DNA of 64,000 nt from JBAZGG01 sp041653015 (GCA_041653015.1 JBAZGG010000001.1:62001-126000), one strand, 5' to 3'. Positions 1 through 8,917 are shown, counted from the first letter of the stretch. The notes: generated by a model from the letters alone, not told the origin. Translations and numbers: made by a program.

Positions 1-2
1 TC

Positions 3-1784
3 GATGACCTTAATTATCTCGATTTAACGCCAATACAAGAGCAGAGTATCAATTTTCTTCTCGATGGCTTTGATGTCATGGGAGAAGCTCCCACCGGCAC
101 GGGCAAGACCCTCGCTTATGCTTTGCCTTTAATTCAAAATCTCGATCTAACAAATGAAAATATTCAGGCTCTTGTTCTGTGTCCTACCCGTGAGCTCGCT
201 ATTCAGAGCGCAGATGAAATTCGTAAAGTTCTGACCCACACTGAAAATGTCGGAGTGCTTCCCATATATGGCGGACAAGATATTCATCGCCAAATTTTAC
301 AGTTGAAAAAAAGACCGAAAATAATCGTTGGCACTCCAGGAAGAATCCTCGATCATATCGAGAGGCGCACCATTAAACTGGACAATATTAAAATGTTTGT
401 TCTCGATGAATGCGATGAAATGCTCGATATGGGTTTTGCCCCGAGCGTCGACAAGATTGAAAGCTGCATTCATTGTGAGCATCAAAGCGTCTTATTCTCT
501 GCAACTATTTCAAAAGAAATTGCTAAGATATCAAAGAAATATCTGAAGAATGATGCAAAAGTAATTAGAACCGGTCAGAAAGAGAATGAATCGAAGTTGA
601 TCGCACAGTATTATATCGATGTAAAAGAAGATAATAAATTAGATACGCTGCGCATGATGCTCGATACCTTTTCGTATGATAGCGTGTTTGTTTTTTGCCG
701 AACTAAAAGAAATGTTGATAAGTTACAAAACAGTCTCAAAAAATTAGGATATAAAATCAGCTACCTTCATGGTGATTTACCGCAAAAGAAACGCGATGAT
801 AACATGAGGGCATTTAAATCTCGTGAAAACAAAATACTGATCGCTACAGATGTTGCTGCGAGAGGAATCGATGTCTCAAACGTTGATTTCGTAGTCAATT
901 ATTCTCTCCCAGATCAAGATGAGTTTTATCTTCATCGAATTGGGCGAACGGGTCGTGCGAATACGGAAGGAAAAGCATTTACGTTTATTAACACCAATCA
1001 GAGGAGCATGTTGAAGGTTTATGAATCGCTGACTGGCGATGTTATCAAAAGGTATTCCTTATTATCAAAAAAGGAGAAGGAAAATATGGACATGAAGAAA
1101 GTTTTAGAGAATGTGAAGAATTCTATCAAAGATAGTCATTTAGAAGAAACCGAAACATTGGTCGGTGAAACGCTAGCTGAATGGGAGAGAAGCGGTATTT
1201 CGTGCGATTCCGCAAAACTGGCAGCGGCTCTTTTAAAAGAGTTGGTGTCAATCAAGGATGCGCAAGTATCAAAACCAGATGATGGCTATGTGAGAGAAAG
1301 AAAAGATTTTTCGAGATCGAAAGAAAGACCTTCTTTTGAAAGATCTGAAAGACCTGAAAGGAAACAATTTCCTTCAAATCCAAATGCCCAAAGATTTTTT
1401 ATAAATATTGGAGAAGTCGATGGACTCAACAATAAAGAACTTATGAATTTTGTTAGCAAATATGTTCCAGAAATCAAAGATAGCGATTTCTCTGATATAT
1501 ATATCAAGAACACATTTTCTTTTTTTGAACTTCCCAAAGATGACACTTCAGCGATTATGGAAAAAATCAATGGAACGACATATGGCTCTCGCGATGTTCG
1601 CGTTGAATTGAGCGAAAGAAAAACCAAAGAAACTGGACATTCTAATCGTTCATTTCGTGGAAGTCATCCATCGGATAGAAGAGGATCTGGGTATCATAGT
1701 TCACATCACGATAGACCAGATGGTGGAAAGTCTTCTTTTCACGGAAGAAGTAACTATTCGCACGATAATAGAAACAAAAAATAA
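3..1784 (+). CDS. DEAD-box ATP-dependent RNA helicase (CsdA/DbpA-like), 5' partial
   Basis: An ATP-dependent RNA helicase of the DeaD/CsdA/DbpA group, expected to remodel structured RNA during ribosome assembly or RNA decay. The reading frame is open from base 3, so the true start lies outside the window; the ATG at 78 is internal because the Q-motif (LTPIQ) lies upstream of it. Motif I is APTGTGKT, motif II is DECD instead of DEAD (about codon 135), motif III is SAT, and motif VI is HRIGRTGR. At nt 1390-1620 there is a DbpA-type RNA-binding domain, followed by a tail rich in Arg, Ser, Gly and His (nt 1640-1780) typical of nonspecific RNA contact. A terminator hairpin follows. The family assignment is firm; the exact subtype is not. 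Confidence 0.95.
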   Translation, partial: DDLNYLDLTPIQEQSINFLLDGFDVMGEAPTGTGKTLAYALPLIQNLDLTNENIQALVLCPTRELAIQSADEIRKVLTHTENVGVLPIYGGQDIHRQILQLKKRPKIIVGTPGRILDHIERRTIKLDNIKMFVLDECDEMLDMGFAPSVDKIESCIHCEHQSVLFSATISKEIAKISKKYLKNDAKVIRTGQKENESKLIAQYYIDVKEDNKLDTLRMMLDTFSYDSVFVFCRTKRNVDKLQNSLKKLGYKISYLHGDLPQKKRDDNMRAFKSRENKILIATDVAARGIDVSNVDFVVNYSLPDQDEFYLHRIGRTGRANTEGKAFTFINTNQRSMLKVYESLTGDVIKRYSLLSKKEKENMDMKKVLENVKNSIKDSHLEETETLVGETLAEWERSGISCDSAKLAAALLKELVSIKDAQVSKPDDGYVRERKDFSRSKERPSFERSERPERKQFPSNPNAQRFFINIGEVDGLNNKELMNFVSKYVPEIKDSDFSDIYIKNTFSFFELPKDDTSAIMEKINGTTYGSRDVRVELSERKTKETGHSNRSFRGSHPSDRRGSGYHSSHHDRPDGGKSSFHGRSNYSHDNRNKK

Positions 1785-1820
1785 GACTTATTATTTTTAA
1801 AGCTGATTACAATCTAAATT

Positions 1821-1850
1821 AATGCACAAAAAATGTGCATTTTTGTTTTA
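1821..1850 (+). terminator. Rho-independent terminator after the helicase gene
   Basis: An 8-bp stem (AATGCACA with TGTGCATT) around an A-rich loop is followed directly by a T-rich tract. It lies 37 nt after the helicase stop codon. Confidence 0.8.
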
Positions 1851-1895
1851 TTTTACTGCCGTCATTCTTATCATAGCAGCACCAAAATCATTGTC

Positions 1896-1924
1896 TTTAC
1901 GGTGCTTCTAGACACGAGTATAAT
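1896..1924 (+). promoter_or_regulatory. Sigma-A type promoter of the lipoprotein gene
   Basis: TTTACG at 1896-1901, a 17-nt spacer, and a perfect TATAAT at 1919-1924, upstream of a GGAGG ribosome-binding site (1942-1946) and the ATG at 1955. Confidence 0.65.
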
Positions 1925-1954
1925 GTATATGTTAATACATTGGAGGAATTTATA

Positions 1955-2677
1955 ATGAAAAAATCATTGGTTGTATTACCTGCTATGCTACTTCTTCTTG
2001 CCGCTTGTGGTGGTCAAGTAAGCAACGGATCCCCTGATAGTGGATCTGCCCCTGACAGTGAAGAAAGTGAATCTGTGCTCGGCAGTGAATCTGTTCCAGA
2101 TAGCGAATCAGTACCCGACAGCGAATCAGTACCAGACAGCGAATCAGTATCGGATAGCGGATCCACATCTACTTCTGAAGAAGAGACTGGTTTGTTAGCA
2201 AAGTATGATTTGAGTGATCAAGTTCGTACTCCTTATTCCACTGGATCAGTCAAGTATGAAGTAGGAGCTTTCGCTACATTTTTAAAGACAAAACTTGTTG
2301 CTGGTGGAACAGAAAAGTTAGCTTCTTCATCTGGTGAGACTAATATTTATGCCGCCGAACAATCTGGTGATATTACCTACGGACCTCAATTCAATGGAAT
2401 AAAAGTTGGAAAAAGTGGTGGAGCAGCCGCTGTAACACTTACTTTTGATGCTGGTACACAGATTACTAGAGTCGTTTTAGGATGTGCTGGTTGGGCATCT
2501 CCAAATACTGATACGATTGCTATTAATGGTGGCGCTGCCGTAACTCCTACACAAGGAGGTGCAGCAGCAACTGTTGAAGCTGTATCAATCGAATTGGCGA
2601 GTGCCTCTAATGTTTTGGCATTTGCATTCACAAATCGAATCGTTATCAACTATATCTCGGTCTATACTGCTGAGTAA
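1955..2677 (+). CDS. Lipoprotein with Ser/Asp/Pro repeat linker and a beta-rich C-terminal domain
   Basis: A predicted membrane-anchored lipoprotein of 240 aa; its function is not recognised. The start is the ATG at 1955, because GGAGG at 1942-1946 sits at the right distance; the in-frame TTG at 1940 precedes that site. A signal peptide ends in a lipobox (LLAAC). A linker of tandem SVPDSE-type hexapeptides follows, encoded by 18-bp repeats, and would lift the C-terminal domain away from the membrane. The last 160 residues alternate Gly/Ala/Thr-rich and hydrophobic strands and look like a beta-sandwich. A similar-looking segment occurs in the metalloprotease at 17063. The gene is monocistronic, with its own promoter and a weak terminator. 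Confidence 0.85.
   Translation: MKKSLVVLPAMLLLLAACGGQVSNGSPDSGSAPDSEESESVLGSESVPDSESVPDSESVPDSESVSDSGSTSTSEEETGLLAKYDLSDQVRTPYSTGSVKYEVGAFATFLKTKLVAGGTEKLASSSGETNIYAAEQSGDITYGPQFNGIKVGKSGGAAAVTLTFDAGTQITRVVLGCAGWASPNTDTIAINGGAAVTPTQGGAAATVEAVSIELASASNVLAFAFTNRIVINYISVYTAE
2069..2158 (+). repeat. Five tandem 18-bp units in the lipoprotein linker
   Basis: Five consecutive 18-bp units, the central one being GAATCAGTACCAGACAGC, each encode a variant of ESVPDS. The first (2069-2086) is the most diverged and units three and four are the closest pair. The period is a multiple of three, so gain or loss of units would keep the frame. Confidence 0.9.
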
Positions 2678-2701
2678 AAATTCATTCTTTGTTCTTGATA
2701 T

Positions 2702-2738
2702 AAGACCTTGTATCCTTTTTTGTGATGCTCGGTCTTTT
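2702..2738 (+). terminator. Possible terminator after the lipoprotein gene
   Basis: AAGACC at 2702-2707 pairs with GGTCTT at 2731-2736, followed by a T-rich tract. The 23-nt interior pairs only partly, so this is a weaker call than the other terminators. Confidence 0.45.
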
Positions 2739-2823
2739 TATTTAAAAAGTTCTAAATTCATTTGCACATTATTTCATACTGCTTTGAAACAATAAATCTT
2801 TCTACGATTTACTTTAAGTAATT

Positions 2824-2832
2824 TGCTATAAT
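2824..2832 (+). promoter_or_regulatory. Extended -10 promoter of the gdpP-rplI-dnaB operon
   Basis: TGCTATAAT is a perfect extended -10 element. No convincing -35 hexamer is seen. The start codon at 2852 is only 19 nt downstream, leaving a leader of about a dozen nucleotides. Confidence 0.65.
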
Positions 2833-2851
2833 ATGAGAGATTGGTATCCAT

Positions 2852-4888
2852 ATGACAAAAGCGCTTCGATCGTTAAGAATTAATTCGTTAATAATTGTCA
2901 GTCTTGAGTTAATCGCGGCTGCTTTATTTGTTATTTTTTATTATACGAACACCTTTAGTCTTAAAGACTTTTTAAATGCTGGCAACGCTGGTGTCTTTTT
3001 TATAATTCTAGCATCCGTTATCATTCTTAACATCATCAGTACGATTGTTATATTTGGCAAAGTGTCAAGCATCAGACACAACAGTGATTTAAAAGCCGCT
3101 GAATTGATTGGCTCTGATGTTCAAGAAGCCTATAACTTTGGAATGCTTGGACTAGTTGTGGTAGATGAGAACAATGTTGTTTTATGGGTTAATCAATTAA
3201 TAAGAGATAGACAGCTAAAAATTCTCGATTTGAATATCCTCGACTGGCAGCCCAAGTTGCGCGATCTCGTCGAAAGCAACACGGGAGAGCCGGTAAAACT
3301 GGAGATAGATTCAAAGAATTATGAAGTGAAATATTTGTCTGATGCCGGTTTATACATTTTTAAAGATACCTCTGAATATGAAGATCTTTACAATCACTAT
3401 AAGCGAGAAGCGATGGTTCTCGGCATCATCATGATCGATAACTATAGCGATGATGTAATCACCGCAAACGAGGCCACTGACACTCTTTCCCAAGTTAAAA
3501 CCATCATTCTCGATTATTGCAAACAATACAATGTGTTCTTGCGAAGTTATAAGTCCAATGCCTATTATGCGATTTGTGATTATAGCTCATTGCAGCGCAT
3601 GAAAGATGATAAATTCTCAATTCTTGAAAAAGTGAAGTTGGTGCAAACAGATGCTGACAATCCTCCGACTCTCTCAATAGCTTTTGCTCATGGATTTCCA
3701 AATGTTAATAAAATTAACGAGATGACGAACACCGCGATTGACATGGCGTTGTCGAGAGGTGGAGATCAGGCCATCGTTTCGAAACACGGTGAAGATCTAC
3801 TATTCTTCGGTGGAAAAACAGCGGCGGTTGAGAAGCGCAACAATGTTCGTGTTCGCGTTATGGCCGACACGTTATTGAATTTAATCCGCGATTCCAGCAA
3901 TGTTGTAATAATGGGGCATAGCGATATGGATATGGATGCTTTTGGTTCATGCCTAGGTGTCAAAGCTATGTGCGATTATCTCTCCATTCCAGCGAGCATT
4001 GTCTATGATCCGAAAATAACGGAAAAGAAAACGAGATATGCTATTTCGGATGCTTTTTCCAATGAAGAAATGAAAAAGATTATGCTTTCATCGCGCGAAG
4101 CTTTAGATGAGACAAAATCCAACACTCTCGTTGTGGTTTGCGATACGAGCAGCCCTGAGCTCGCTCTTGCGCCTAAAGTGGTAGAAAAGGCAACAAAAGT
4201 TGCTGTTATCGATCATCACCGCCTCGCTGAAATATCGATTGAAAACCCTGTTTTTAGGTTTATTGAGCCATCCGCATCAAGCGCATGTGAACTCGTCGCC
4301 GATCTCATCAGATTTGCTTCTGCGAACCCAAGGATAAATTTGCCATCCAAGTTTGCTACAATCATGCTATCTGGCATCTTCCTGGATTCTAATTTCTTCA
4401 AGGCAAAATCATGTGGAATAAGAACATTTGAAGCCTCTATGATTTTAAAAGAGTATGGCGCCGATAACACTCAAGCGGATAATTATCTCAAAGACGAGTT
4501 TGAGGAGTTTTCTCTTATTACTAACATCATCTCCAAAATGGAAACGTATGCATATGGCATCGTCTATTGCACGGCCGATGAAGGTGACGTTATCGAGCGG
4601 GCTACAATGTCGAAAGTCGCTAATCAATGCATGCAGATGAAGGATATTAAGGCGTGTTTTGTAATCGGCAACTCGCAAGACAGAGAAACGCGTATTTCTG
4701 CTCGAAGCGACGGTTCAGTCAACGTCCAATTACTAGCGGAAAAAATGGGTGGTGGCGGTCACTTCACAAGTGCGGCTGTCGCATTTAAAAATTCTAGTGT
4801 TCAGCACGCAAAAGATGTTTTGATCGATACGTTAAATATCTATTTATCACAAGCTAAAATCAGCTCATCAGAGGAGGATCAGCCATAA
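2852..4888 (+). CDS. gdpP: Cyclic-di-AMP phosphodiesterase GdpP (DHH/DHHA1)
   Basis: A membrane-bound phosphodiesterase that hydrolyses c-di-AMP to pApA, controlling potassium, osmotic and cell-wall homeostasis. Its 678 aa match the family length. Two N-terminal membrane helices (about 12-32 and 45-67) precede a PAS-like segment and a degenerate GGDEF region (about 180-330). The DHH catalytic motif GHSDMDMDA starts near residue 354, followed by VCDTSS and IDHH. The DHHA1 glycine motif is MGGGGHF near residue 630. It is first in an operon with rplI (stop and start overlap as TAATG), dnaB, an MBL-fold gene and rlmH, an arrangement common in Bacillota. Identification is firm. Confidence 0.95.
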   Translation: MTKALRSLRINSLIIVSLELIAAALFVIFYYTNTFSLKDFLNAGNAGVFFIILASVIILNIISTIVIFGKVSSIRHNSDLKAAELIGSDVQEAYNFGMLGLVVVDENNVVLWVNQLIRDRQLKILDLNILDWQPKLRDLVESNTGEPVKLEIDSKNYEVKYLSDAGLYIFKDTSEYEDLYNHYKREAMVLGIIMIDNYSDDVITANEATDTLSQVKTIILDYCKQYNVFLRSYKSNAYYAICDYSSLQRMKDDKFSILEKVKLVQTDADNPPTLSIAFAHGFPNVNKINEMTNTAIDMALSRGGDQAIVSKHGEDLLFFGGKTAAVEKRNNVRVRVMADTLLNLIRDSSNVVIMGHSDMDMDAFGSCLGVKAMCDYLSIPASIVYDPKITEKKTRYAISDAFSNEEMKKIMLSSREALDETKSNTLVVVCDTSSPELALAPKVVEKATKVAVIDHHRLAEISIENPVFRFIEPSASSACELVADLIRFASANPRINLPSKFATIMLSGIFLDSNFFKAKSCGIRTFEASMILKEYGADNTQADNYLKDEFEEFSLITNIISKMETYAYGIVYCTADEGDVIERATMSKVANQCMQMKDIKACFVIGNSQDRETRISARSDGSVNVQLLAEKMGGGGHFTSAAVAFKNSSVQHAKDVLIDTLNIYLSQAKISSSEEDQP

Positions 4889-5337
4889 TGAGAATAATTT
4901 TATTACAAGATGTTAAGAATTTAGGAAAAAAAGGACAAAAAATTGTTGTTTCTGATGGATACGGAGCAAATTTTTTGATACCGAAGAAATTAGCCGTATT
5001 GGACACCCCTCAAACAAATGCACAATTTGAAAGAGAAAAAGAAAATGAAAGATTATCGAATGAAAAAATAAAACTTGAAGCTTTAGAAACGGCAAAAAAA
5101 TTGGAAAAAGTAACTGTCACGTTTGAAGTTCCAGCCGGAAAAGAGGGCAAGATGTTTGGTTCTATTTCGCCCAAGCAGATAGAAGATGAACTTAAAAATA
5201 AATACGGAATTTTAATTGATAAGCGCAAATTCATTGATAAATATACTATCAATACGTTGGGTTACTCTCGTTTAAATATTGAACTCTGTAAGGATGTAAC
5301 TGCCATCATTACCATTTTAGTTAAAGAGAAGGTGTGA
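4888..5337 (+). CDS. rplI: 50S ribosomal protein bL9
   Basis: Large-subunit ribosomal protein bL9, an elongated two-domain protein bound at the base of the L1 stalk and linked to reading-frame maintenance. The N-terminal signature runs from MRIILLQDVKNLGKKG to YGANFLIPKKLA. A charged connecting helix follows (about 45-75), and then the C-terminal domain with GKMFGSIS. Its 149 aa are the normal length. The start overlaps the gdpP stop by one base (TAATG), with GAGGAGG-like bases just upstream in gdpP, so the two are translationally coupled. dnaB begins 4 nt after the stop. Confidence 0.97.
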   Translation: MRIILLQDVKNLGKKGQKIVVSDGYGANFLIPKKLAVLDTPQTNAQFEREKENERLSNEKIKLEALETAKKLEKVTVTFEVPAGKEGKMFGSISPKQIEDELKNKYGILIDKRKFIDKYTINTLGYSRLNIELCKDVTAIITILVKEKV

Positions 5338-5341
5338 TAGT

Positions 5342-6826
5342 ATGGCCAAAGTAAATTTGCCTCGAAATACTGAAGCTGAAAAAGCAATTTTAGGCGCGAT
5401 GTTGATCTCTCCTGAAGCCTTGAATGATTGTCTGGGCTCTTTAGAAGAAGATATGTTTTATGACGATCCCCCTTCTAACAAATTGGTGTTTCGTGCCATG
5501 CGGCAATTGCAAGATAAACACATTCCTGTTGATGCACAGACGGTCGGCGATGAATTGATCAACATGAAAGAAGCGGAAAGCGTTGGTGGGCTTGAGTATT
5601 TGGCCGAACTATGCGACTCTGCTATTTCATTGTCAAATCTCGAACATTATATCAGACTCGTTAAAGATCAAGCGGTTCTCCGCAATCTTCTCGTTGCCAT
5701 GGATAAGATTGAACAAGAATATTCGAAGGAAGAAATAATCGATATCAGCGATTTTGTGGCTTCAGCAGAAGAGAGAATAAATAAAGTTGCTGAAGGAAGA
5801 TCCATTTCGACTTTTTTAAATAGTGAAGAGCTAGCAAAGAGAGTCAAAGAATCAATTGATAACACCATTTCTCAAGGTGATGGAATAACCGGTCTTGACA
5901 CAGGGTATAGCAAACTGAATAGATTGACGTTAGGTTTTCAAAAAAGCGACATGCTCATTCTCGCCGCCCGTCCAAGCGTTGGAAAAACAGCCTTAGCCCT
6001 CAACTTTGCCTACAAGATTTCTCGTCGAGATGTTCCGGTTGCTATTTTTTCGGCTGAGATGCCAGCGGTTACTTTAGTAAAACGTTTGATATCGGCTGAG
6101 TCTAAAATAAATCTTTCTAAAATTATGTCCAACAAGCTGACAGATGGCGAACGATACGCTGTTCAAGAAGCGATTAGAAATATCGCAAAGACAAAAATAT
6201 ATATCGATGAATCACCGAACATTAAACTGATGGATCTGATGGCGAAATCACGAAAACTCAAGGTTAATTGCCCTGATTTAGGATTAATAATCATAGATTA
6301 TATCGGACTTGTAAAAACTAGTGAGAAGAATGTTGAAAGTCGACAGCAAGAAGTCAGTGATATCTCGCGTTTGCTCAAACAATTGGCACGCGAACTCAAC
6401 ATTCCTATTCTCGTCATTTGTCAGTTATCGAGAGACTCGGAGAAACGCGATAATAAACGCCCATTGCTCTCTGATTTGCGCGAGTCGGGCGCTATTGAAC
6501 AAGATGCTGATGTCGTCATGCTTCTCTACGATGAATATAAGTATAAATCCTCTGGAGAGATCAGCATCAAGAGGAGTCCTTCGATGGTGCGAGATGAGAA
6601 ATTGGCGAAAACAAAAGAGGCCGCTTATCAAAAATTATATAGCGGTCTGATAACTAACAATACTGTTCCTATCACGTTAATTGTGGCCAAGAACAGAAAT
6701 GGTGCGACAGATGATGTCTCGCTTCACTTTGCGAAAAATTATGGTTTATTCATGGACCCTTCTCCAGAGTTTTTAGCCGAGAAAAAACGCATAGATGAAA
6801 TGACCGAAGGATTAAGCGTCGATTAA
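5342..6826 (+). CDS. dnaB: Replicative DNA helicase DnaB
   Basis: The hexameric replicative helicase (DnaC in B. subtilis naming) that unwinds DNA at the fork and recruits primase. The N-terminal domain (about 1-100) begins with the typical LPRNTEAEKAILGAML. The RecA-like domain carries Walker A ARPSVGKTALALN near residue 210, a Walker B ending in IIIDYIGL, and a late motif with NRNGATDDV. Its 494 aa are slightly longer than the usual 440-460, owing to an insertion near residues 405-440, between LLYDEYKYK and the NRNG segment. AAGGTG 8 nt before the ATG is the ribosome-binding site. It is part of the gdpP operon. Confidence 0.97.
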   Translation: MAKVNLPRNTEAEKAILGAMLISPEALNDCLGSLEEDMFYDDPPSNKLVFRAMRQLQDKHIPVDAQTVGDELINMKEAESVGGLEYLAELCDSAISLSNLEHYIRLVKDQAVLRNLLVAMDKIEQEYSKEEIIDISDFVASAEERINKVAEGRSISTFLNSEELAKRVKESIDNTISQGDGITGLDTGYSKLNRLTLGFQKSDMLILAARPSVGKTALALNFAYKISRRDVPVAIFSAEMPAVTLVKRLISAESKINLSKIMSNKLTDGERYAVQEAIRNIAKTKIYIDESPNIKLMDLMAKSRKLKVNCPDLGLIIIDYIGLVKTSEKNVESRQQEVSDISRLLKQLARELNIPILVICQLSRDSEKRDNKRPLLSDLRESGAIEQDADVVMLLYDEYKYKSSGEISIKRSPSMVRDEKLAKTKEAAYQKLYSGLITNNTVPITLIVAKNRNGATDDVSLHFAKNYGLFMDPSPEFLAEKKRIDEMTEGLSVD

Positions 6827-6827
6827 C

Positions 6828-7574
6828 ATGCGATTCGATATAATCGAAAGCGGTTCAAAAGGTAATGCGACTCTCATAGAAGAAAATGGCAAAGTCATTC
6901 TCATCGACATGGGGATTACAAAGTCGACTCTACTCGAAGAAATGAAAAAATTGGGCATGAAATTTTCGGATATCAATGCCGTATTATTTACCCATAATCA
7001 TATCGATCATTTGAAAGGTAGAGATTTTTTTGATGACGAGTTGGTTTTTGCGAGCGAAAACACGACGACACTTCTTCCCGACCACATTCTTGAACCATAC
7101 AAAAAGTATGTCATCTCCGGATTTGAAGTAACTCCGATATCAGTCTCTCATGATGCATATAATCCGCTAGGATTTTTGATCAAAGGTCAGGAATCTAAGA
7201 TTGGATATATAACAGACACCGGATATGTTTCAGAACAGAACATCAAAGTGTTTTATAATTGCGATTACTATATCATCGAATCTAATCACGACATCAAAAT
7301 GTTGCTTAAAACAAATCGACCACCAGAATTAAAAGCGCGAATTCTAAGCGATGTTGGGCATCTATCAAACGAAGATTCCGCTTTAACGATCACGGAGATG
7401 ATCGGCCCAAAAACAAAGCAAATAGTGCTCGCCCATCTATCGGAAGAGGCGAACACGCCAGAAACGGCGCTATCCGCTTATAATCGCATTTTTCGCTTTC
7501 GCAAAATCAATATTAATAACTATCAGATTTTCTGTGCCAATCAGCACCATTCAGTCTGTGGAGGCGATGAGTAA
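6828..7574 (+). CDS. MBL-fold metallohydrolase, YycJ/WalJ-like
   Basis: A metallo-beta-lactamase fold hydrolase of the YycJ (WalJ) type, a probable nuclease linked to DNA repair and cell-wall coordination in related bacteria. It starts with the typical RFDIIESGSKGNATLIE. The metal-binding motif is FTHNHIDHLKG (about residues 54-64) and later ligands lie in SHD, ITDTGY and VLAHLS. Its 248 aa are normal. It begins one base after the dnaB stop without a good Shine-Dalgarno sequence, implying coupling. It overlaps rlmH by TAATG. YycJ-RlmH proximity is common in Bacillota, though the exact substrate here is an inference. Confidence 0.9.
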   Translation: MRFDIIESGSKGNATLIEENGKVILIDMGITKSTLLEEMKKLGMKFSDINAVLFTHNHIDHLKGRDFFDDELVFASENTTTLLPDHILEPYKKYVISGFEVTPISVSHDAYNPLGFLIKGQESKIGYITDTGYVSEQNIKVFYNCDYYIIESNHDIKMLLKTNRPPELKARILSDVGHLSNEDSALTITEMIGPKTKQIVLAHLSEEANTPETALSAYNRIFRFRKININNYQIFCANQHHSVCGGDE

Positions 7575-8053
7575 TGACGATTCGCATACTCGCTGTTGGA
7601 AAAATAAAAGAGTCTTTTTGGAGAGACGCAATTGCTGAATATATCAAGCGATTATCTGCTTTTACGAAAGTTGAAATTGTTGAAGTTGATGACGAGAAGG
7701 CTCCTCGTGATGCTTCGGAAAAAGAAGAGCTTTTGATAAAAGAAAAAGAAGGACACAAACTCTTACAAAAGATTTCGAATAAAGAATATGTTATCGCTTT
7801 AACTCTTAAAGAAAACCAATTGGACAGTTTAGGCTTTTCTCGCTTTTTGTCGCGATGCTTAATCGATGGCGGTTCTTCAATCTGCTTTGTCATCGGCGGC
7901 TCTTTGGGTCTCAGCGAAAGCATCTTGGGAAGAGCCAATAAAAAAATATCACTCAGCGAGTTGACATTCACTCACCAAATGACACGTGTTATCCTGTTAG
8001 AACAAATCTATCGCAGTTTCAAAGTTTTAAATAATGAAACCTACCATAAATGA
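7574..8053 (+). CDS. rlmH: 23S rRNA (pseudouridine1915-N3)-methyltransferase RlmH
   Basis: A SPOUT-family methyltransferase that adds a methyl group to pseudouridine 1915 in helix 69 of 23S rRNA. Diagnostic parts are the N-terminal MTIRILAVGKIKE, the SAM-binding knot VIGGSLGLSE (near residue 100), and the C-terminal run from LSELTFTHQMTR to LLEQIYRSFK, ending in ETYHK. Its 159 aa are exactly family length. The ATG shares a base with the upstream stop (TAATG). It is the last gene of the gdpP operon; the next gene is convergent with 21 nt between stops and no clear hairpin. Confidence 0.97.
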   Translation: MTIRILAVGKIKESFWRDAIAEYIKRLSAFTKVEIVEVDDEKAPRDASEKEELLIKEKEGHKLLQKISNKEYVIALTLKENQLDSLGFSRFLSRCLIDGGSSICFVIGGSLGLSESILGRANKKISLSELTFTHQMTRVILLEQIYRSFKVLNNETYHK

Positions 8054-8074
8054 AACATTTTATCGATGTGCTCT

Positions 8075-8869
8075 CTAGTCGATTATTCCAAAATGTCTCA
8101 TCGCTTTAGCCCAACCATCTCTGTCGATATCGTCGGTGACAAAATCGGCAACAGCTTTTGCTTCTGGGGATGCATTTCCCATCGCAACAGAAGTGCCAGT
8201 AAACATCAGCATTTCGACATCGTTTGGATTGTCGCCTAACGATATGGCATTTTCAGTTTTCCAGCCGTAATGTTCTAATACAGCCATAATTCCTTTTGCT
8301 TTATCGCTATCTTCAGGCATTATATCTACCGCATATTCATCCCATCTCGCTGATTTGCAGTTATTTAGATGAGGCAAGAATAGAGATTCATCAAGCCCAT
8401 CACAAAACGCTATCATCTGGTAGACGACTCGATCGTAATGATCTGGAAATGAACGCGGTTGAGGGAATCTTGTCCCGTATTTTTCATGTGCGGATATGAC
8501 TCGATCATCAATCATATTGATGTGTCCTTCTTTTTCTTCGATCAGAGTTAAACCGAATTTAAGCCTTTTTGCGAACTTAATGATCGTATCGACAGTTTCA
8601 GACGGTATTGGATATTTGTAGATAATTTTATCGCCAATTATCGCATTCGCACCATTCATCGTAATCAATCCGTCGGGTTTTACTATGTCGAGGATACCAG
8701 TTTTTCTGATTAGATACTGATTTCGTCCTGAGCAAAGAAATACGAGAACACCTTTTGCTTGAAGCTTTTTAATGGCTTCAATCGCACTCGGTGGAACTTG
8801 TTTTGTTCGATGAGAAAAAAGTGTCATATCAATATCAGTAAATACGATTTTAATATCAAGTTTTTTCAT
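8075..8869 (-). CDS. Cof-type HAD-superfamily phosphatase
   Basis: A cytosolic haloacid-dehalogenase phosphatase of the Cof/IIB subclass, which dephosphorylates small phosphorylated metabolites. The substrate cannot be told. Motif I is FTDIDMTL, motif II is LCSGRN, and motifs III/IV are the AKGIMA lysine and ISLGDNPNDVEML. The cap domain spans about 85-185. Its 264 aa are standard. AAGGAGG lies just upstream of the ATG at 8869. It is divergent from the small gene at 8918, and their promoters appear to overlap. Confidence 0.9.
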   Translation of the reverse strand: MKKLDIKIVFTDIDMTLFSHRTKQVPPSAIEAIKKLQAKGVLVFLCSGRNQYLIRKTGILDIVKPDGLITMNGANAIIGDKIIYKYPIPSETVDTIIKFAKRLKFGLTLIEEKEGHINMIDDRVISAHEKYGTRFPQPRSFPDHYDRVVYQMIAFCDGLDESLFLPHLNNCKSARWDEYAVDIMPEDSDKAKGIMAVLEHYGWKTENAISLGDNPNDVEMLMFTGTSVAMGNASPEAKAVADFVTDDIDRDGWAKAMRHFGIID

Positions 8870-8882
8870 TGTTCCTCCTTTC

Positions 8883-8911
8883 TTGTTAATTTCATTAAAC
8901 TCATTTATAGT
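8883..8911 (+). promoter_or_regulatory. Promoter giving an apparently leaderless mRNA
   Basis: TTGTTA (8883-8888), a 17-nt spacer, and TATAGT (8906-8911). The ATG of the next gene starts at 8918, seven bases after the end of the -10 box, which is where transcription would be expected to begin. No ribosome-binding site fits in between. Confidence 0.65.
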
Positions 8912-8917
8912 AGTGTC

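Noticed and set aside
1286..1627. A 113-codon minus-strand frame within the helicase
   Set aside because: Antisense to the DbpA RNA-binding domain, with no start signals.
2069..2158. Possible CRISPR or mobile repeat
   Set aside because: The units are directly adjacent without spacers, keep the reading frame and encode a lipoprotein linker.
7513..7971. A 152-codon minus-strand frame across the MBL gene and rlmH
   Set aside because: It overlaps two firmly identified genes and shows no family features; a shadow frame.
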